Origin: an alpha proteobacterium L41A
GTDB lineage: Bacteria; Pseudomonadota; Alphaproteobacteria; Caulobacterales; Caulobacteraceae
DNA length: 64,000 nucleotides
Direction of reading: 5' to 3'
Assembly (NCBI GenBank): GCA_000335735.1
Contig: AMYY01000001.1
Coordinates: 62,001-126,000, forward strand
Shown: one piece after another, positions 56,275 through 64,000 of the stretch
Numbering within the stretch: the stretch's first letter is position 1
Layout of the letters: each line of letters begins with the position of its first letter
Notes under the pieces: model-generated
Databases searched by the model: none
Seen by the model: only the letters and a program-made list of their open reading frames with translations
What the model was told of the DNA's origin: nothing
Program-made: the position numbers and the translations under genes

Positions 56275-57110
56275 CGATCCTCGCCCCAGACGAACAGGCC
56301 CAGACGGTTCGCCGTCGCGACAATGGCGTTGCGATCGATCAGAATCAAACGTCCCGCCACGCCGCCTATGCCCGCCAGACCTGCCGCCGCCGCCATTTCG
56401 ACGGTGCGCGGCCCGATCACGGGCATATCGACGCGCAGGTCCTGGATCGGCTTGGGCGCCTTGCCGAGCGCGCCCCTGGGGTTGTCAATCGCTCCACGCA
56501 AATCGGCGGGCAGGCCAGCGACGCGGGTCAGCATGGCGTCGGTGCCTTCCTGCGCCTCGATCGCAAGGACCAGGCCGTCACAGACCACGGCGCCCTGCCC
56601 GATATCGAGTTCGCCTGATTTTTCGGCGACATGCAGCGCTTTCTTCAGATCGCCTAGCTGCTCCTCGGTCGGCGACAAGGTCCCCAGGGCGCCCGCCCCA
56701 AGCGTATCACCGCCCAGAATGTCGTCGGCCCCCTCGACGGCGAAGCCTTCGGCCTCGAACACCGACAGGATTTTCCGCAGCAGGGCGTCGTCGCCCTTTG
56801 AGGCGGCGGCGACGATGCCCGGCAACAGGGTCGCCCCTTTGAAATCAGGCTTCAGCGTCTTGAAATCCGGCCGATTGACGATTCCCGCCAGACACACGGT
56901 CGTGCAGCGCTCGGTCTTCAGCGCCTTCAGGATCGCGCCGATCTGCGCCATGCCGAACTCGGCGCCGGGCCAGCGCGCCAGATGCTCATCGGCAAACCCG
57001 GACAGTCGGATCACGAAAACCGGCCGCCCCAGCGCATCGCAACGCGCCGCGACGGCCGCCGGCAGATCACCGCCGCCCGCGATCAGACCCAGCTTTCCAG
57101 CCGCGCTCAT
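56271..57110 (-). CDS. lpxI: UDP-2,3-diacylglucosamine diphosphatase LpxI
   Basis: LpxI replaces LpxH in Alphaproteobacteria and hydrolyses UDP-diacylglucosamine to lipid X. The 279-residue product (DUF1009) has GLIAGGGDLPAAVA near 6-19, the aspartate-containing GADDILGGDTLG, and VCDGLVLAIEAQEGTDAML in the C-terminal domain. Its ATG at 57110 overlaps the lpxA stop by four bases. Confidence 0.95.
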   Translation of the reverse strand: MSAAGKLGLIAGGGDLPAAVAARCDALGRPVFVIRLSGFADEHLARWPGAEFGMAQIGAILKALKTERCTTVCLAGIVNRPDFKTLKPDFKGATLLPGIVAAASKGDDALLRKILSVFEAEGFAVEGADDILGGDTLGAGALGTLSPTEEQLGDLKKALHVAEKSGELDIGQGAVVCDGLVLAIEAQEGTDAMLTRVAGLPADLRGAIDNPRGALGKAPKPIQDLRVDMPVIGPRTVEMAAAAGLAGIGGVAGRLILIDRNAIVATANRLGLFVWGEDR

Positions 57111-57895
57111 TCCGCGTTCGGCAGGCACAGCGGACGCCGCCCGCCGTCGCGGATGAAGGCGATGATCTCCATGATCTCGGGCAGGTCGGCATAGCGTTCC
57201 GCCACGCCATCGATCCGACCGGCGAACTCGCCCTCGCCCTCGAAGAGATCACGATAGGCCGCGAGCAGACGCCGCACCTGATCTTTTCCGTATCCCTTGC
57301 GCTTGAGGCCGATCAGGTTCAGCCCACGCAGCCGCGCATGGTTGCCCCAGGCCGAGCCATAGGGGATGACGTCGCGCGTCACCGCCGCCAGACCGCCGAT
57401 GATCGCGCCCTGCCCGACGCGGCCGTTCTGGTGCACCGCGCACAGTCCACCCAGGAACACCTTGTCCCCGACCTGAGCATGACCCCCAAGGGTCGCGTTG
57501 TTGGCCATGACCACATTGTCGCCGACGACGCAGTCGTGACCGACATGGGCGCCGGTCATGAACAGATTGTTCGAACCCACGACCGTGACGCCCGTCCCCT
57601 GCGGCGTGCCCCGATTGAAGGTGCAGTGCTCGCGGATCAGATTGTTCTCGCCGATCTCCAGCCGAACCGTCTCGCCCTTGTAGCCATTGTGCTGCGGGTC
57701 GCCGCCAATGACGGCGAAGGGGTGGATGACTGTCCCGCCCCCGACCGTCGTGTCCTGCTGGACCACGACATGGCTGACCAGACGCACGTTGGCGCCCAGC
57801 ACCACATTCGGCCCGACCGTGCACCAGGGGCCGACCTGCACCCCTTCGCCCAGGGTCGCCGTCGCATCGATCAGAGCCGTAGGATGAACGGTCAT
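57107..57895 (-). CDS. lpxA: UDP-N-acetylglucosamine acyltransferase
   Basis: LpxA starts lipid A synthesis by adding a 3-hydroxyacyl chain to UDP-GlcNAc. The 262-residue product is a left-handed beta helix with hexapeptide repeats in the first 190 residues and the catalytic histidine in TGAHVGHDCVVGDN near 122. It shares one base with the fabZ stop. Confidence 0.97.
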   Translation of the reverse strand: MTVHPTALIDATATLGEGVQVGPWCTVGPNVVLGANVRLVSHVVVQQDTTVGGGTVIHPFAVIGGDPQHNGYKGETVRLEIGENNLIREHCTFNRGTPQGTGVTVVGSNNLFMTGAHVGHDCVVGDNVVMANNATLGGHAQVGDKVFLGGLCAVHQNGRVGQGAIIGGLAAVTRDVIPYGSAWGNHARLRGLNLIGLKRKGYGKDQVRRLLAAYRDLFEGEGEFAGRIDGVAERYADLPEIMEIIAFIRDGGRRPLCLPNAE

Positions 57896-58383
57896 CAGGC
57901 CGCCGGCCCAGGCGCCGGAGCAGGCACAGTCACGACCATGGCCATGAACTCGGCTTCGGCCGCCAGCTTGCCGTCGATGAAGGTCTCGCCCCGGAACTTG
58001 TAGGCGTCGCCCCGCGCGCGGATCACCTTCACCTCCATACGGAGCTGGTCGCCGGGCCTCGCGGGCTTTCTGAAGCGAACACCGTCGATCGACATGAACA
58101 TGATGACCTTGTCGGCCACGGCGACATCCAGCGTCTTGGACATCAGCAGGGCGCCGGTCTGGGCCATGGCCTCGACGATCAGCACGCCGGGCATGACCGG
58201 ATCGATCGGGAAGTGCCCCGGGAAGAACGGCTCGTTGTGGGTGACGTTCTTGATGCCGACGATCGACGTCGCGGGCACGAAGTCTTCAGCCTTGTCCACC
58301 AGCAGGAAGGGATAGCGGTGCGGCAGCCGCCGCATCACCTCGGCGTAATCGATCTTGCCTTCGACGGCAGTCGTGTCGCTCAT
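57895..58383 (-). CDS. fabZ: 3-hydroxyacyl-ACP dehydratase
   Basis: FabZ removes water from 3-hydroxyacyl-ACP in fatty acid elongation. The 162-residue product has the hot-dog motifs LPHRYPFLLVDKAEDF near 20-35 and HFPIDPVMPGVLIVEAMAQ, containing the catalytic His and Glu. It lies between lpxD and lpxA, where it competes with LpxA and LpxD for the same hydroxyacyl-ACP. Confidence 0.97.
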   Translation of the reverse strand: MSDTTAVEGKIDYAEVMRRLPHRYPFLLVDKAEDFVPATSIVGIKNVTHNEPFFPGHFPIDPVMPGVLIVEAMAQTGALLMSKTLDVAVADKVIMFMSIDGVRFRKPARPGDQLRMEVKVIRARGDAYKFRGETFIDGKLAAEAEFMAMVVTVPAPAPGPAA

Positions 58384-58385
58384 CC

Positions 58386-59399
58386 CTATGATTCCTTCGG
58401 AGCCTTCTTCAATGAGGCCTGTTTGGCGAGCCAGACCGTCTCGCGCAAGAACTGTCGGATCGGACGCGCCGGATAACCCGACCAGGTCTCGCCGGCAGGA
58501 ACATCGGACAGCACACCGGCGCCGGCTGCGACGCGCGCGCCCTCGCCGATCGTGATGTGGTCTCCGATCCCCGCCTTTCCACCGAAGATGACGTTGTCGC
58601 CGCTGGTGACAGAGCCCGAGATGCCGGTGTTGGCGGCCATCAGATTATTGCGCCCGATGACGCAGTTGTGGCCCACCATGACCAGATTATCGATCTTGGT
58701 GTTCTCGCCAATGACCGTGTCGTCATAGGCGCCGCGGTCGATGCACGAGTTGGCGCCCACCGTAACACCGTCCTGAAGAATGACGCGTCCGAGTTGGGGA
58801 ATATCCATGATGCCCGCCGCTGTCCCCGTGGCGCCGAACCCCGCTTCGCCGATCCGCGCGCCGGCATACAGCTTCACCCGGTCGCCGATCAGCGCAAAGG
58901 CCACGCTGACGTTGGCGCCGATCACGCAATCGCGGCCGATCTGCACGCCCGGCGCGATGACGCTATTGGCGCCGATGCGGGACCCGCGACCGATGCGAAC
59001 GCCCTGTCCCAGGATCGCGCCTGGTTCGACCACGACGCTGTCGTCCTCGGCCGCCTCGTCGCGGCTGATCGCTTTATCCAGGAGTATGGGGCGATGAAGC
59101 GCCAACGACGCCTTGGCCCAGGCGGCTTGAGGCGTGCGTGAGACGATGACGGCGGTGGACGACGGCGCGGCGTCCTTGGCCTCGGCCGGCACGATAACGC
59201 AGCCGGCCTTGGTCGCCGCAAGCGCAGAGGCGAACTTGCGGTCGCCCAGAAACGCGATCGCGCCCCCGTCCGCAGAGGACAAGGGCGCGACGGAGGCGAT
59301 CATGCGATCCCCGCCCCTTTCGACTTCCCCGCCGATCTTGGCCGCCAGATCGGCGACGCTGAGCGGCGACAGGGTTTCGAAGAAACGGGGATCAGGCAT
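58386..59399 (-). CDS. lpxD: UDP-3-O-acylglucosamine N-acyltransferase
   Basis: LpxD adds the second acyl chain in lipid A synthesis. The 337-residue product has the uridine-binding N-terminal domain (ending [18 protein letters not shown]), hexapeptide repeats from about 110 to 300 and the catalytic histidine in [11 protein letters not shown] near 245. It lies 6 bp after the skp-type gene and 2 bp before fabZ. Confidence 0.97.
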   Translation of the reverse strand: MPDPRFFETLSPLSVADLAAKIGGEVERGGDRMIASVAPLSSADGGAIAFLGDRKFASALAATKAGCVIVPAEAKDAAPSSTAVIVSRTPQAAWAKASLALHRPILLDKAISRDEAAEDDSVVVEPGAILGQGVRIGRGSRIGANSVIAPGVQIGRDCVIGANVSVAFALIGDRVKLYAGARIGEAGFGATGTAAGIMDIPQLGRVILQDGVTVGANSCIDRGAYDDTVIGENTKIDNLVMVGHNCVIGRNNLMAANTGISGSVTSGDNVIFGGKAGIGDHITIGEGARVAAGAGVLSDVPAGETWSGYPARPIRQFLRETVWLAKQASLKKAPKES

Positions 59400-59405
59400 C
59401 GAGAA

Positions 59406-60011
59406 TTAGCGGGCGGCGGCCGGTTGCGCCTGCGTTTGAGCCGGCACAGCCATACGGTTGAAGCTCAGCGTCGGCAGGGCGGTGTTCAGGCGCTGAATCG
59501 CCAGGTCAGTGATGTCCATGGCGGGGTTCATCATGAAGACGCTCTCGCGGTCCAGCAGCAGGCCGCAGCCCTTCTCCTGATACAGGGCGGTCAGGATCGG
59601 CGAGACGGCCTCAGTGATGGCTTGGCGCTGCATGCCCAGGGTGTAGCGCAGCTCGTTTTCGCGGGTGGCTTCCAGCTGTTGGGCCTCTTGCGCGCGCTGC
59701 TGCAGGGCCTGACGGCGCTGTTGCAGTTGGTCGGCCGGCAGGCTCGAACCCGAGGCTTGCAGTTGCTGCGCGTCCGACTGGATGGACGTGGCGTAAGGTT
59801 GCAGTTCGCCCTGAACTTCCTGAGCCAGCTGTTGCATGCGGGCTTCGACGGCCTGACCGGCCGACGACTGGGCCAGCAGACGCGCGTTGTAATAGACGCA
59901 GACGCCGGGGATGACCGGGCCGGGATTGGCGGGCGCGCCGGCCTGTTGCGCCGAGGCGGCGGTGGCGATGAGCGAAGCAGCGGCGGTCGCCGCGATGATC
60001 AGAGCTTTCAT
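59406..60011 (-). CDS. OmpH/Skp family periplasmic chaperone
   Basis: Skp-type chaperones carry unfolded outer-membrane proteins to BamA. The 201-residue product has a signal peptide (MKALIIAATAAASLIATAASA), then a long coiled-coil region rich in Gln at about 55-130, and a C-terminal strand region (GCGLLLDRESVFMMNPAMDITDLAIQRLN). The ATG at 60011 follows GAGGAAA. It lies 31 bp after bamA on the same strand. Confidence 0.94.
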   Translation of the reverse strand: MKALIIAATAAASLIATAASAQQAGAPANPGPVIPGVCVYYNARLLAQSSAGQAVEARMQQLAQEVQGELQPYATSIQSDAQQLQASGSSLPADQLQQRRQALQQRAQEAQQLEATRENELRYTLGMQRQAITEAVSPILTALYQEKGCGLLLDRESVFMMNPAMDITDLAIQRLNTALPTLSFNRMAVPAQTQAQPAAAR

Positions 60012-60042
60012 GGTGTTTCCTCGTGCGGTCAAAAAGCCGCGA

Positions 60043-62496
60043 TTAGAACTGAGTGGAGGTCGAGAAGCGGAAGGACTCCGTCTTGTCGTAGTCTTCCTTG
60101 GACAGAACCTTGGAGATGTCGAAGCGGATCGGACCCATCGGCGACTTCCAGTGGATGCTGACGCCCGCCGACGCGCGCAGCGACAGCTCATCGGCGATAT
60201 TGGTGTTCACCGTCCCGCTCGACGTCAGCTTGTAGCGGTCGTCGAGCACGCCCAGCGTACCGACATCGGCGAACAGCGAGGTCTTGATGCCGTACTGCTC
60301 AGGCAGATAGTTCGGCAGGGTCAGTTCGACCGTGCCGATAGCGTAGAAGTTGCCGCCCAGGGCGTCGGTCGTAGTCAGATCGCGCGGCCCCATACCGGCT
60401 GTCTCGAAGCCGCGGAAGCTGTTGCCGCCCTTGAAGAAGCGGTCGTTGATGCGGATCGGATCGCCGTTCCAGCCGCTGACGTAGCCGGTCGAACCCTGAA
60501 CGCTGACGATCCAGTTGGGCGTAAAGCCGTAGTACCAGCTCGCATCAGCCTCGGTCTTCACATAGTTCACGTCGCCGCCCAGACCCGCGAGGTCCTGACG
60601 CAGCGACCCGGCCCAGCCGCGCGTCGGACGGATCGGATCGTTGGTGTAGTTGACCTGCAGCGTATAGCCCGCCGACGAGTTGATGAAGCTGCCGACCTGA
60701 TCGCACAGGGCAGAGGAGCCTCGCCCCACGCCATTGCAATAGCCGTCCGGCACGATGATCTCGTCGGACTTCAGGAAGTAGCGCGTGCTGAGCAGCATGT
60801 TGCCGTTCAGCGGATAGGACAAGCGCAGACCGCCGCCCGTGGAACGATAGTCGTATGACGAATATTGGCTCAGGTCGTAGCGCGAGTGGAACAGGTCGAA
60901 GCCGGCGCGCAGGTCGCGCCCCAGGAACTTCGGCTCCGTGAAGCGGAAGTCGACCTGCTGGCGCAGCGAGCCCCACTCCAGACGGGCGACCACGTTCTGG
61001 CCGCGCCCGCGGAAGTTCCGCTCCGAGATGCCCAGGTTAACCGTGAAGGAGTCGACAGAGCTGAAGCCCGCGCCGACGGACAGTTCGCCAGTGGGTTGCT
61101 CTTGGACATTGACGTTGATGACCGAGCGGTCCGGTGCGCTGCCGCGCGTCTCCTCAACCGTCACATCTTTGAAGAAGCCCAGGGCGCGCAGGTTGTTGCG
61201 CGAGCGCTCCATCAGGGCGCGGTTGAAGGCGTCGCCCTCGGTCAGCAGCAGTTCGCGGCGGATCACCGGGTCGATCGTGCGGGTGTTGCCGACCACATTG
61301 ATGCGATCGATGTAGACCCGCTGGCCCTCGGACACGTTGAAGGTCACATCGACCGTGTCTGTCTCGGGATTGGCCTTATAGGTCGGATTGATCTCGACGA
61401 AGGCGTAGCCGGCCGAACCGGCGGCGAACGTCAGAGCGTCGACTGCCTGTTCGATCTTGTCGCTTTCGTACAGCTGGCCTTCGCGGATCGGCACCAGGGC
61501 CTTCAGGAAGTCGGCGTTCAGCCGGTCGTTCTGGGTGACGACCTTGATCTCACCGAAGTTGTACTTGTCGCCTTCGTTCAGCGTCAGCGTCAGCTGGAAC
61601 GCCTGATCGTCCGGCTGCAGCTCGGCGACCGAGGACACCACGCGGAAGTCGTAATAGCCGCGGTTGGTGTAGAACTTCCGCAGCTGCTCCTGATCGTATT
61701 CCAGGCGGTTGGGGTCGTAGTTGTCGTTGTTGGAGAAGAACTTCCACCAGGTCGACTTCTCGGTGACCATCACGCCGCGCACGTCGCGATCGGAAAACGC
61801 CTCGTTGCCCAGCACGTTGATGGCGCTGATGCCGGTCTGCGGCCCTTCGTTGATCTCAAAGATCACATCGACGCGGTTCTGCTCCAGCTGGACCAGCTTG
61901 GGCGTCACGGTCGCGGAGATGCGCCCCTGCAGGCGATACAGTTCGACGATGGACCCGACGTCCTCCTGGACCTTGGCGCGGGTATAGATGCCGCGCGGCG
62001 CCAGGGTCACTTCCTTGGTCAGCTTGTCCTTCGACAGCGCCTTGTTTCCCTCGAACACCACCTGGTTGATGATCGGGTTCTCGACGATCTGGACGATCAG
62101 ATCGCCGTTCTGGATGCCCAGTTGCACATCGGCGAACAGGCCCGTGCGCGACAGGGTGCGCACCGCGACGTCCAGCACCGAGGCGTCGACCGCATCACCA
62201 GGACGGATCGGCAGATAGGACAGAACCGTCGTCTGGTCGATCCGCTGCGCGCCCTGCACGATGATGCGGTTGATCGTGATCGTCTGCGGCGCAGCGATCT
62301 CGACGCGCGGTTCGGCGGCGCTCCCCGAGGCCGTCTGGGCCGGCGTTTGGGCAGGCGTTTGAGTCGGCGCAGCAGGCGTCGTCGTCGGCGCGGTCTGGGC
62401 CAGCGCGGGTGCGCCCAGCCCGGCGGCGACCGCCAGAGCCAGCAGGCTGGAGCGGGCGCTCAGTCGAACGGTGGCGCGAGAGGTCATGTCATTCAT
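60043..62496 (-). CDS. bamA: outer membrane protein assembly factor BamA
   Basis: BamA inserts beta barrels into the outer membrane. The 817-residue product has a signal peptide, a Thr/Pro/Gln-rich linker (about 35-58), five POTRA domains from about 65 to 430 (starting ITINRIIVQGAQRID), and a 16-strand Omp85 barrel ending SFRFSTSTQF with the terminal aromatic. The barrel contains the conserved lid motif KGGNSFRGFE (usual VRGF). The ATG at 62496 is preferred over an extension to 62583. rseP lies upstream. Confidence 0.97.
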   Translation of the reverse strand: MNDMTSRATVRLSARSSLLALAVAAGLGAPALAQTAPTTTPAAPTQTPAQTPAQTASGSAAEPRVEIAAPQTITINRIIVQGAQRIDQTTVLSYLPIRPGDAVDASVLDVAVRTLSRTGLFADVQLGIQNGDLIVQIVENPIINQVVFEGNKALSKDKLTKEVTLAPRGIYTRAKVQEDVGSIVELYRLQGRISATVTPKLVQLEQNRVDVIFEINEGPQTGISAINVLGNEAFSDRDVRGVMVTEKSTWWKFFSNNDNYDPNRLEYDQEQLRKFYTNRGYYDFRVVSSVAELQPDDQAFQLTLTLNEGDKYNFGEIKVVTQNDRLNADFLKALVPIREGQLYESDKIEQAVDALTFAAGSAGYAFVEINPTYKANPETDTVDVTFNVSEGQRVYIDRINVVGNTRTIDPVIRRELLLTEGDAFNRALMERSRNNLRALGFFKDVTVEETRGSAPDRSVINVNVQEQPTGELSVGAGFSSVDSFTVNLGISERNFRGRGQNVVARLEWGSLRQQVDFRFTEPKFLGRDLRAGFDLFHSRYDLSQYSSYDYRSTGGGLRLSYPLNGNMLLSTRYFLKSDEIIVPDGYCNGVGRGSSALCDQVGSFINSSAGYTLQVNYTNDPIRPTRGWAGSLRQDLAGLGGDVNYVKTEADASWYYGFTPNWIVSVQGSTGYVSGWNGDPIRINDRFFKGGNSFRGFETAGMGPRDLTTTDALGGNFYAIGTVELTLPNYLPEQYGIKTSLFADVGTLGVLDDRYKLTSSGTVNTNIADELSLRASAGVSIHWKSPMGPIRFDISKVLSKEDYDKTESFRFSTSTQF

Positions 62497-62525
62497 TCGG
62501 GAAACCGTCGGGGGCTGGCGTCGGC

Positions 62526-63743
62526 TCACGAGACGAGCCCGCCGAGGAATTGGAAGATATTGAGCTTCTGTAGGTCGTTCCACGTTGCGAACAACATAAA
62601 TCCCGCCAAAAGCGCAAGGCCTGCACGATAGCCCATCTCCTGGAACCGCGCCGACACAGGCTGTTTCGCCACAGCCTCATAGCCGTAGAAAAGCAGATGC
62701 CCGCCGTCGAGGACCGGAATGGGAAGCAGATTTAGAAAGCCGATTCCGATCGAAAGTATGGCGGCCAAGGTTGTCAGCGTCAGGATCAGGTTGATCGCCA
62801 TGGCGCCCGGCGCTGGATTGGCCTCGACCGCAGCCGTGGTCAGCGAGCCCGTCGCCTTGGCCATGCCCAGCGGACCGCTGAACTGATCGCCCGACTCGCG
62901 GCCCGTCGCCAGGCGTCCGAGGTAGGTCAGGGTCGAGCCGATGACGTCGCCCGTCTGGCGCGCACCCTCTACGACGGCGTCGACAGGGCCGTAACGCACG
63001 TGGCGGACATCGCCGGCCGACGAGCCCAGCCCCAGGCCGATGCGGCCGACCTTGACGCGTCCGGCGATGGGGTCGTTTTCCTCGCGGCGTTCCGGCGTCG
63101 CGACCAGCTCGACAGGACGCCCGGCGCGCTCGACCGTGAAACGCACGGGATCGCCGGTCGAAAGCATGACGGTGCGGGTGACGGCGCTGCCGTCCTTGAT
63201 GGCCTTGCCGTTCACCTCAGTGATCAGGTCGCCGATCTGGAATCCAGCGGCGGCGGCCGGCGATCCCGCCTGGACCTGAGCGACACGCGCGGGGCGCAGA
63301 GACACGCCGACGGCCATGAAGACGACGGCGAAGATGGTGATGGCCAGGATGAAGTTGGCGATGGGCCCGGCCGCGACGATCAGGGCGCGCTGCCACACCG
63401 GCTTGAAGTGGAAATAGTCACGCTCGGCGCCCGGTCCACGCTCGGCGACCACGCGGCGGCGCAGTTCGTCCAATCCGGCCCGATCAGGCACGCTGGACGC
63501 ATCCAGATCGCCTGAAAACTTCACATAGCCGCCCAGCGGCAGCCAGCCGAGGCGCCATTCAATGCCGTGACGATCTGTGCGGCTGGCCACGGCCTTGCCG
63601 AAGCCGACCGCGAACCGGTCCACCTTCACGCCAAAGGCGCGCGCGACAAGGAAGTGACCCAGTTCGTGGATGGTGACGATGAAAGTCAGCACCAGCAGGA
63701 ACGAGGCGATGGAGATCAGGACCTGACCCAAGACGCCCAGCAT
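62526..63743 (-). CDS. rseP: RIP metalloprotease RseP
   Basis: RseP (site-2 protease) cuts anti-sigma factors and leftover signal peptides inside the membrane. The 405-residue product has the zinc motif HELGH (H26, E27, H30), a PDZ domain near 150-215 (PARVAQVQAGSPAAAAGFQIGDLI), and the second membrane motif LLPIPVLDGGHL near 340. It lies between dxr and bamA, as in most proteobacteria. Confidence 0.97.
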   Translation of the reverse strand: MLGVLGQVLISIASFLLVLTFIVTIHELGHFLVARAFGVKVDRFAVGFGKAVASRTDRHGIEWRLGWLPLGGYVKFSGDLDASSVPDRAGLDELRRRVVAERGPGAERDYFHFKPVWQRALIVAAGPIANFILAITIFAVVFMAVGVSLRPARVAQVQAGSPAAAAGFQIGDLITEVNGKAIKDGSAVTRTVMLSTGDPVRFTVERAGRPVELVATPERREENDPIAGRVKVGRIGLGLGSSAGDVRHVRYGPVDAVVEGARQTGDVIGSTLTYLGRLATGRESGDQFSGPLGMAKATGSLTTAAVEANPAPGAMAINLILTLTTLAAILSIGIGFLNLLPIPVLDGGHLLFYGYEAVAKQPVSARFQEMGYRAGLALLAGFMLFATWNDLQKLNIFQFLGGLVS

Positions 63744-63770
63744 TCGAAAATCGTCTCCCCTGGCCTGCTG

Positions 63771-64000
63771 TCAGGCCGCATTCGCAAGGCCGGCGATGAC
63801 GGTCTCGGCCATTCGGCGCGTCTCGGCGTCGACCGAAAGGGCCGCGCCGCAGGCGTCTCCAGAACCGAAAGCCATCCCCGCTTTCGTCGCACGCTCAAGG
63901 GTTTCGGCGACGACTGCGGCAATATTGAGAAACGCCAGCTTGCGGTCAAGGAAGGCGAAGGCGGCGACCTCATTGGCGGCGTTGAACACGGCCGGCGTCG
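63771..64000 (-). CDS. dxr: 1-deoxy-D-xylulose-5-phosphate reductoisomerase, C-terminal part
   Basis: Only the last 76 codons are inside the window; the gene continues past 64000. Dxr makes methylerythritol phosphate, the committed step of isoprenoid synthesis. The visible part begins TPAVFNAANEVAAFAFLDRKLAFLNIAAVVAETL, the family's conserved C-terminal domain. It ends 27 bp before rseP. Confidence 0.93.
   Translation of the reverse strand, partial: TPAVFNAANEVAAFAFLDRKLAFLNIAAVVAETLERATKAGMAFGSGDACGAALSVDAETRRMAETVIAGLANAA

Noticed and set aside
60865..62631. A 588-codon open frame antisense to bamA
   Set aside because: bamA has clear POTRA and barrel motifs on the other strand; the antisense frame has none.

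Overview
The window is about 66% GC, densely coded chromosomal DNA from an alphaproteobacterium. It is most probably Caulobacterales, with Brevundimonas-like protein sequences. The assignment rests on protein similarity recognised by eye and on gene order (DUF177-plsX-fabH-ihfA-merR; nrdR-rib-nusB-thiL-hppA; tpiA-secG-pyrG; ppiD-trpE and trpGDC-lexA-comEC-gltX-gltA-lpx-bamA-rseP-dxr), not on a 16S gene. A direct-repeat GAAC-N7-GAAC SOS box at lexA, LpxI instead of LpxH, an ALAS-type HemA and an Mg-type HemB all fit Alphaproteobacteria. No insertion sequence, prophage, CRISPR array or integrase is visible, and no gap without a gene exceeds 300 bases.

Layout. 1-6.7 kb: a partial gene, a small membrane protein, exported msrB, argC, rpsI and rplM, a Tat-exported PhoX-type phosphatase, heme A synthase ctaA and two small membrane proteins. 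6.7-11.5 kb: tRNA-Pro(GGG), then the minus-strand fatty-acid/phospholipid block (DUF177, plsX, fabH, ihfA, merR) with a cytochrome bc1 assembly chaperone, and bamE. 11.5-20.5 kb: the pyrophosphatase proton pump hppA, thiL, nusB, a riboflavin cluster (ribH, ribBA-like, ribE, a ribD reductase half), nrdR and glyA. 20.5-25.2 kb: two GNAT enzymes, hemA with a small partner, an exported methyltransferase-like lipoprotein and hemB. 25-34 kb: a 3-hydroxyisobutyrate-dehydrogenase-like enzyme, motB, bpt, yaaA, 3-hydroxybutyrate dehydrogenase, a patatin, the Sua5-type tRNA t6A enzyme, cytochrome b561 and an acyl-CoA dehydrogenase. 34-39 kb, the most accessory-looking part: oligopeptidase B, a pat-like acetyltransferase, and a small Cys/His/Met-rich exported protein followed by a His/Met-rich outer-membrane barrel, probably for copper. 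39-49 kb: pyrG, secG, tpiA, ppiD, trpE, trpGDC and lexA. 49-64 kb: comEC, gltX, gltA, a FUSC transporter and the envelope block lpxB-lpxI-lpxA-fabZ-lpxD-skp-bamA-rseP-dxr.

How the genes work together. The lpx/fabZ/skp/bamA/rseP run, together with bamE and plsX/fabH elsewhere in the window, makes and assembles the outer membrane. The rib cluster makes flavins, but two enzyme domains that a complete pathway needs are missing here: the RibD deaminase domain and a functional GTP cyclohydrolase II domain. hemA, hemB and ctaA supply heme.

Honest limits. Most of the window is ordinary core genome and I found no clearly new multi-gene system. The best leads are the incomplete rib cluster, the periplasm-directed methyltransferase-like lipoprotein, the metal-associated exported pair, and several tightly packed or overlapping gene ends. 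All starts were chosen by eye from start codon, Shine-Dalgarno and family length. Family assignments come from motif recognition without database searches.
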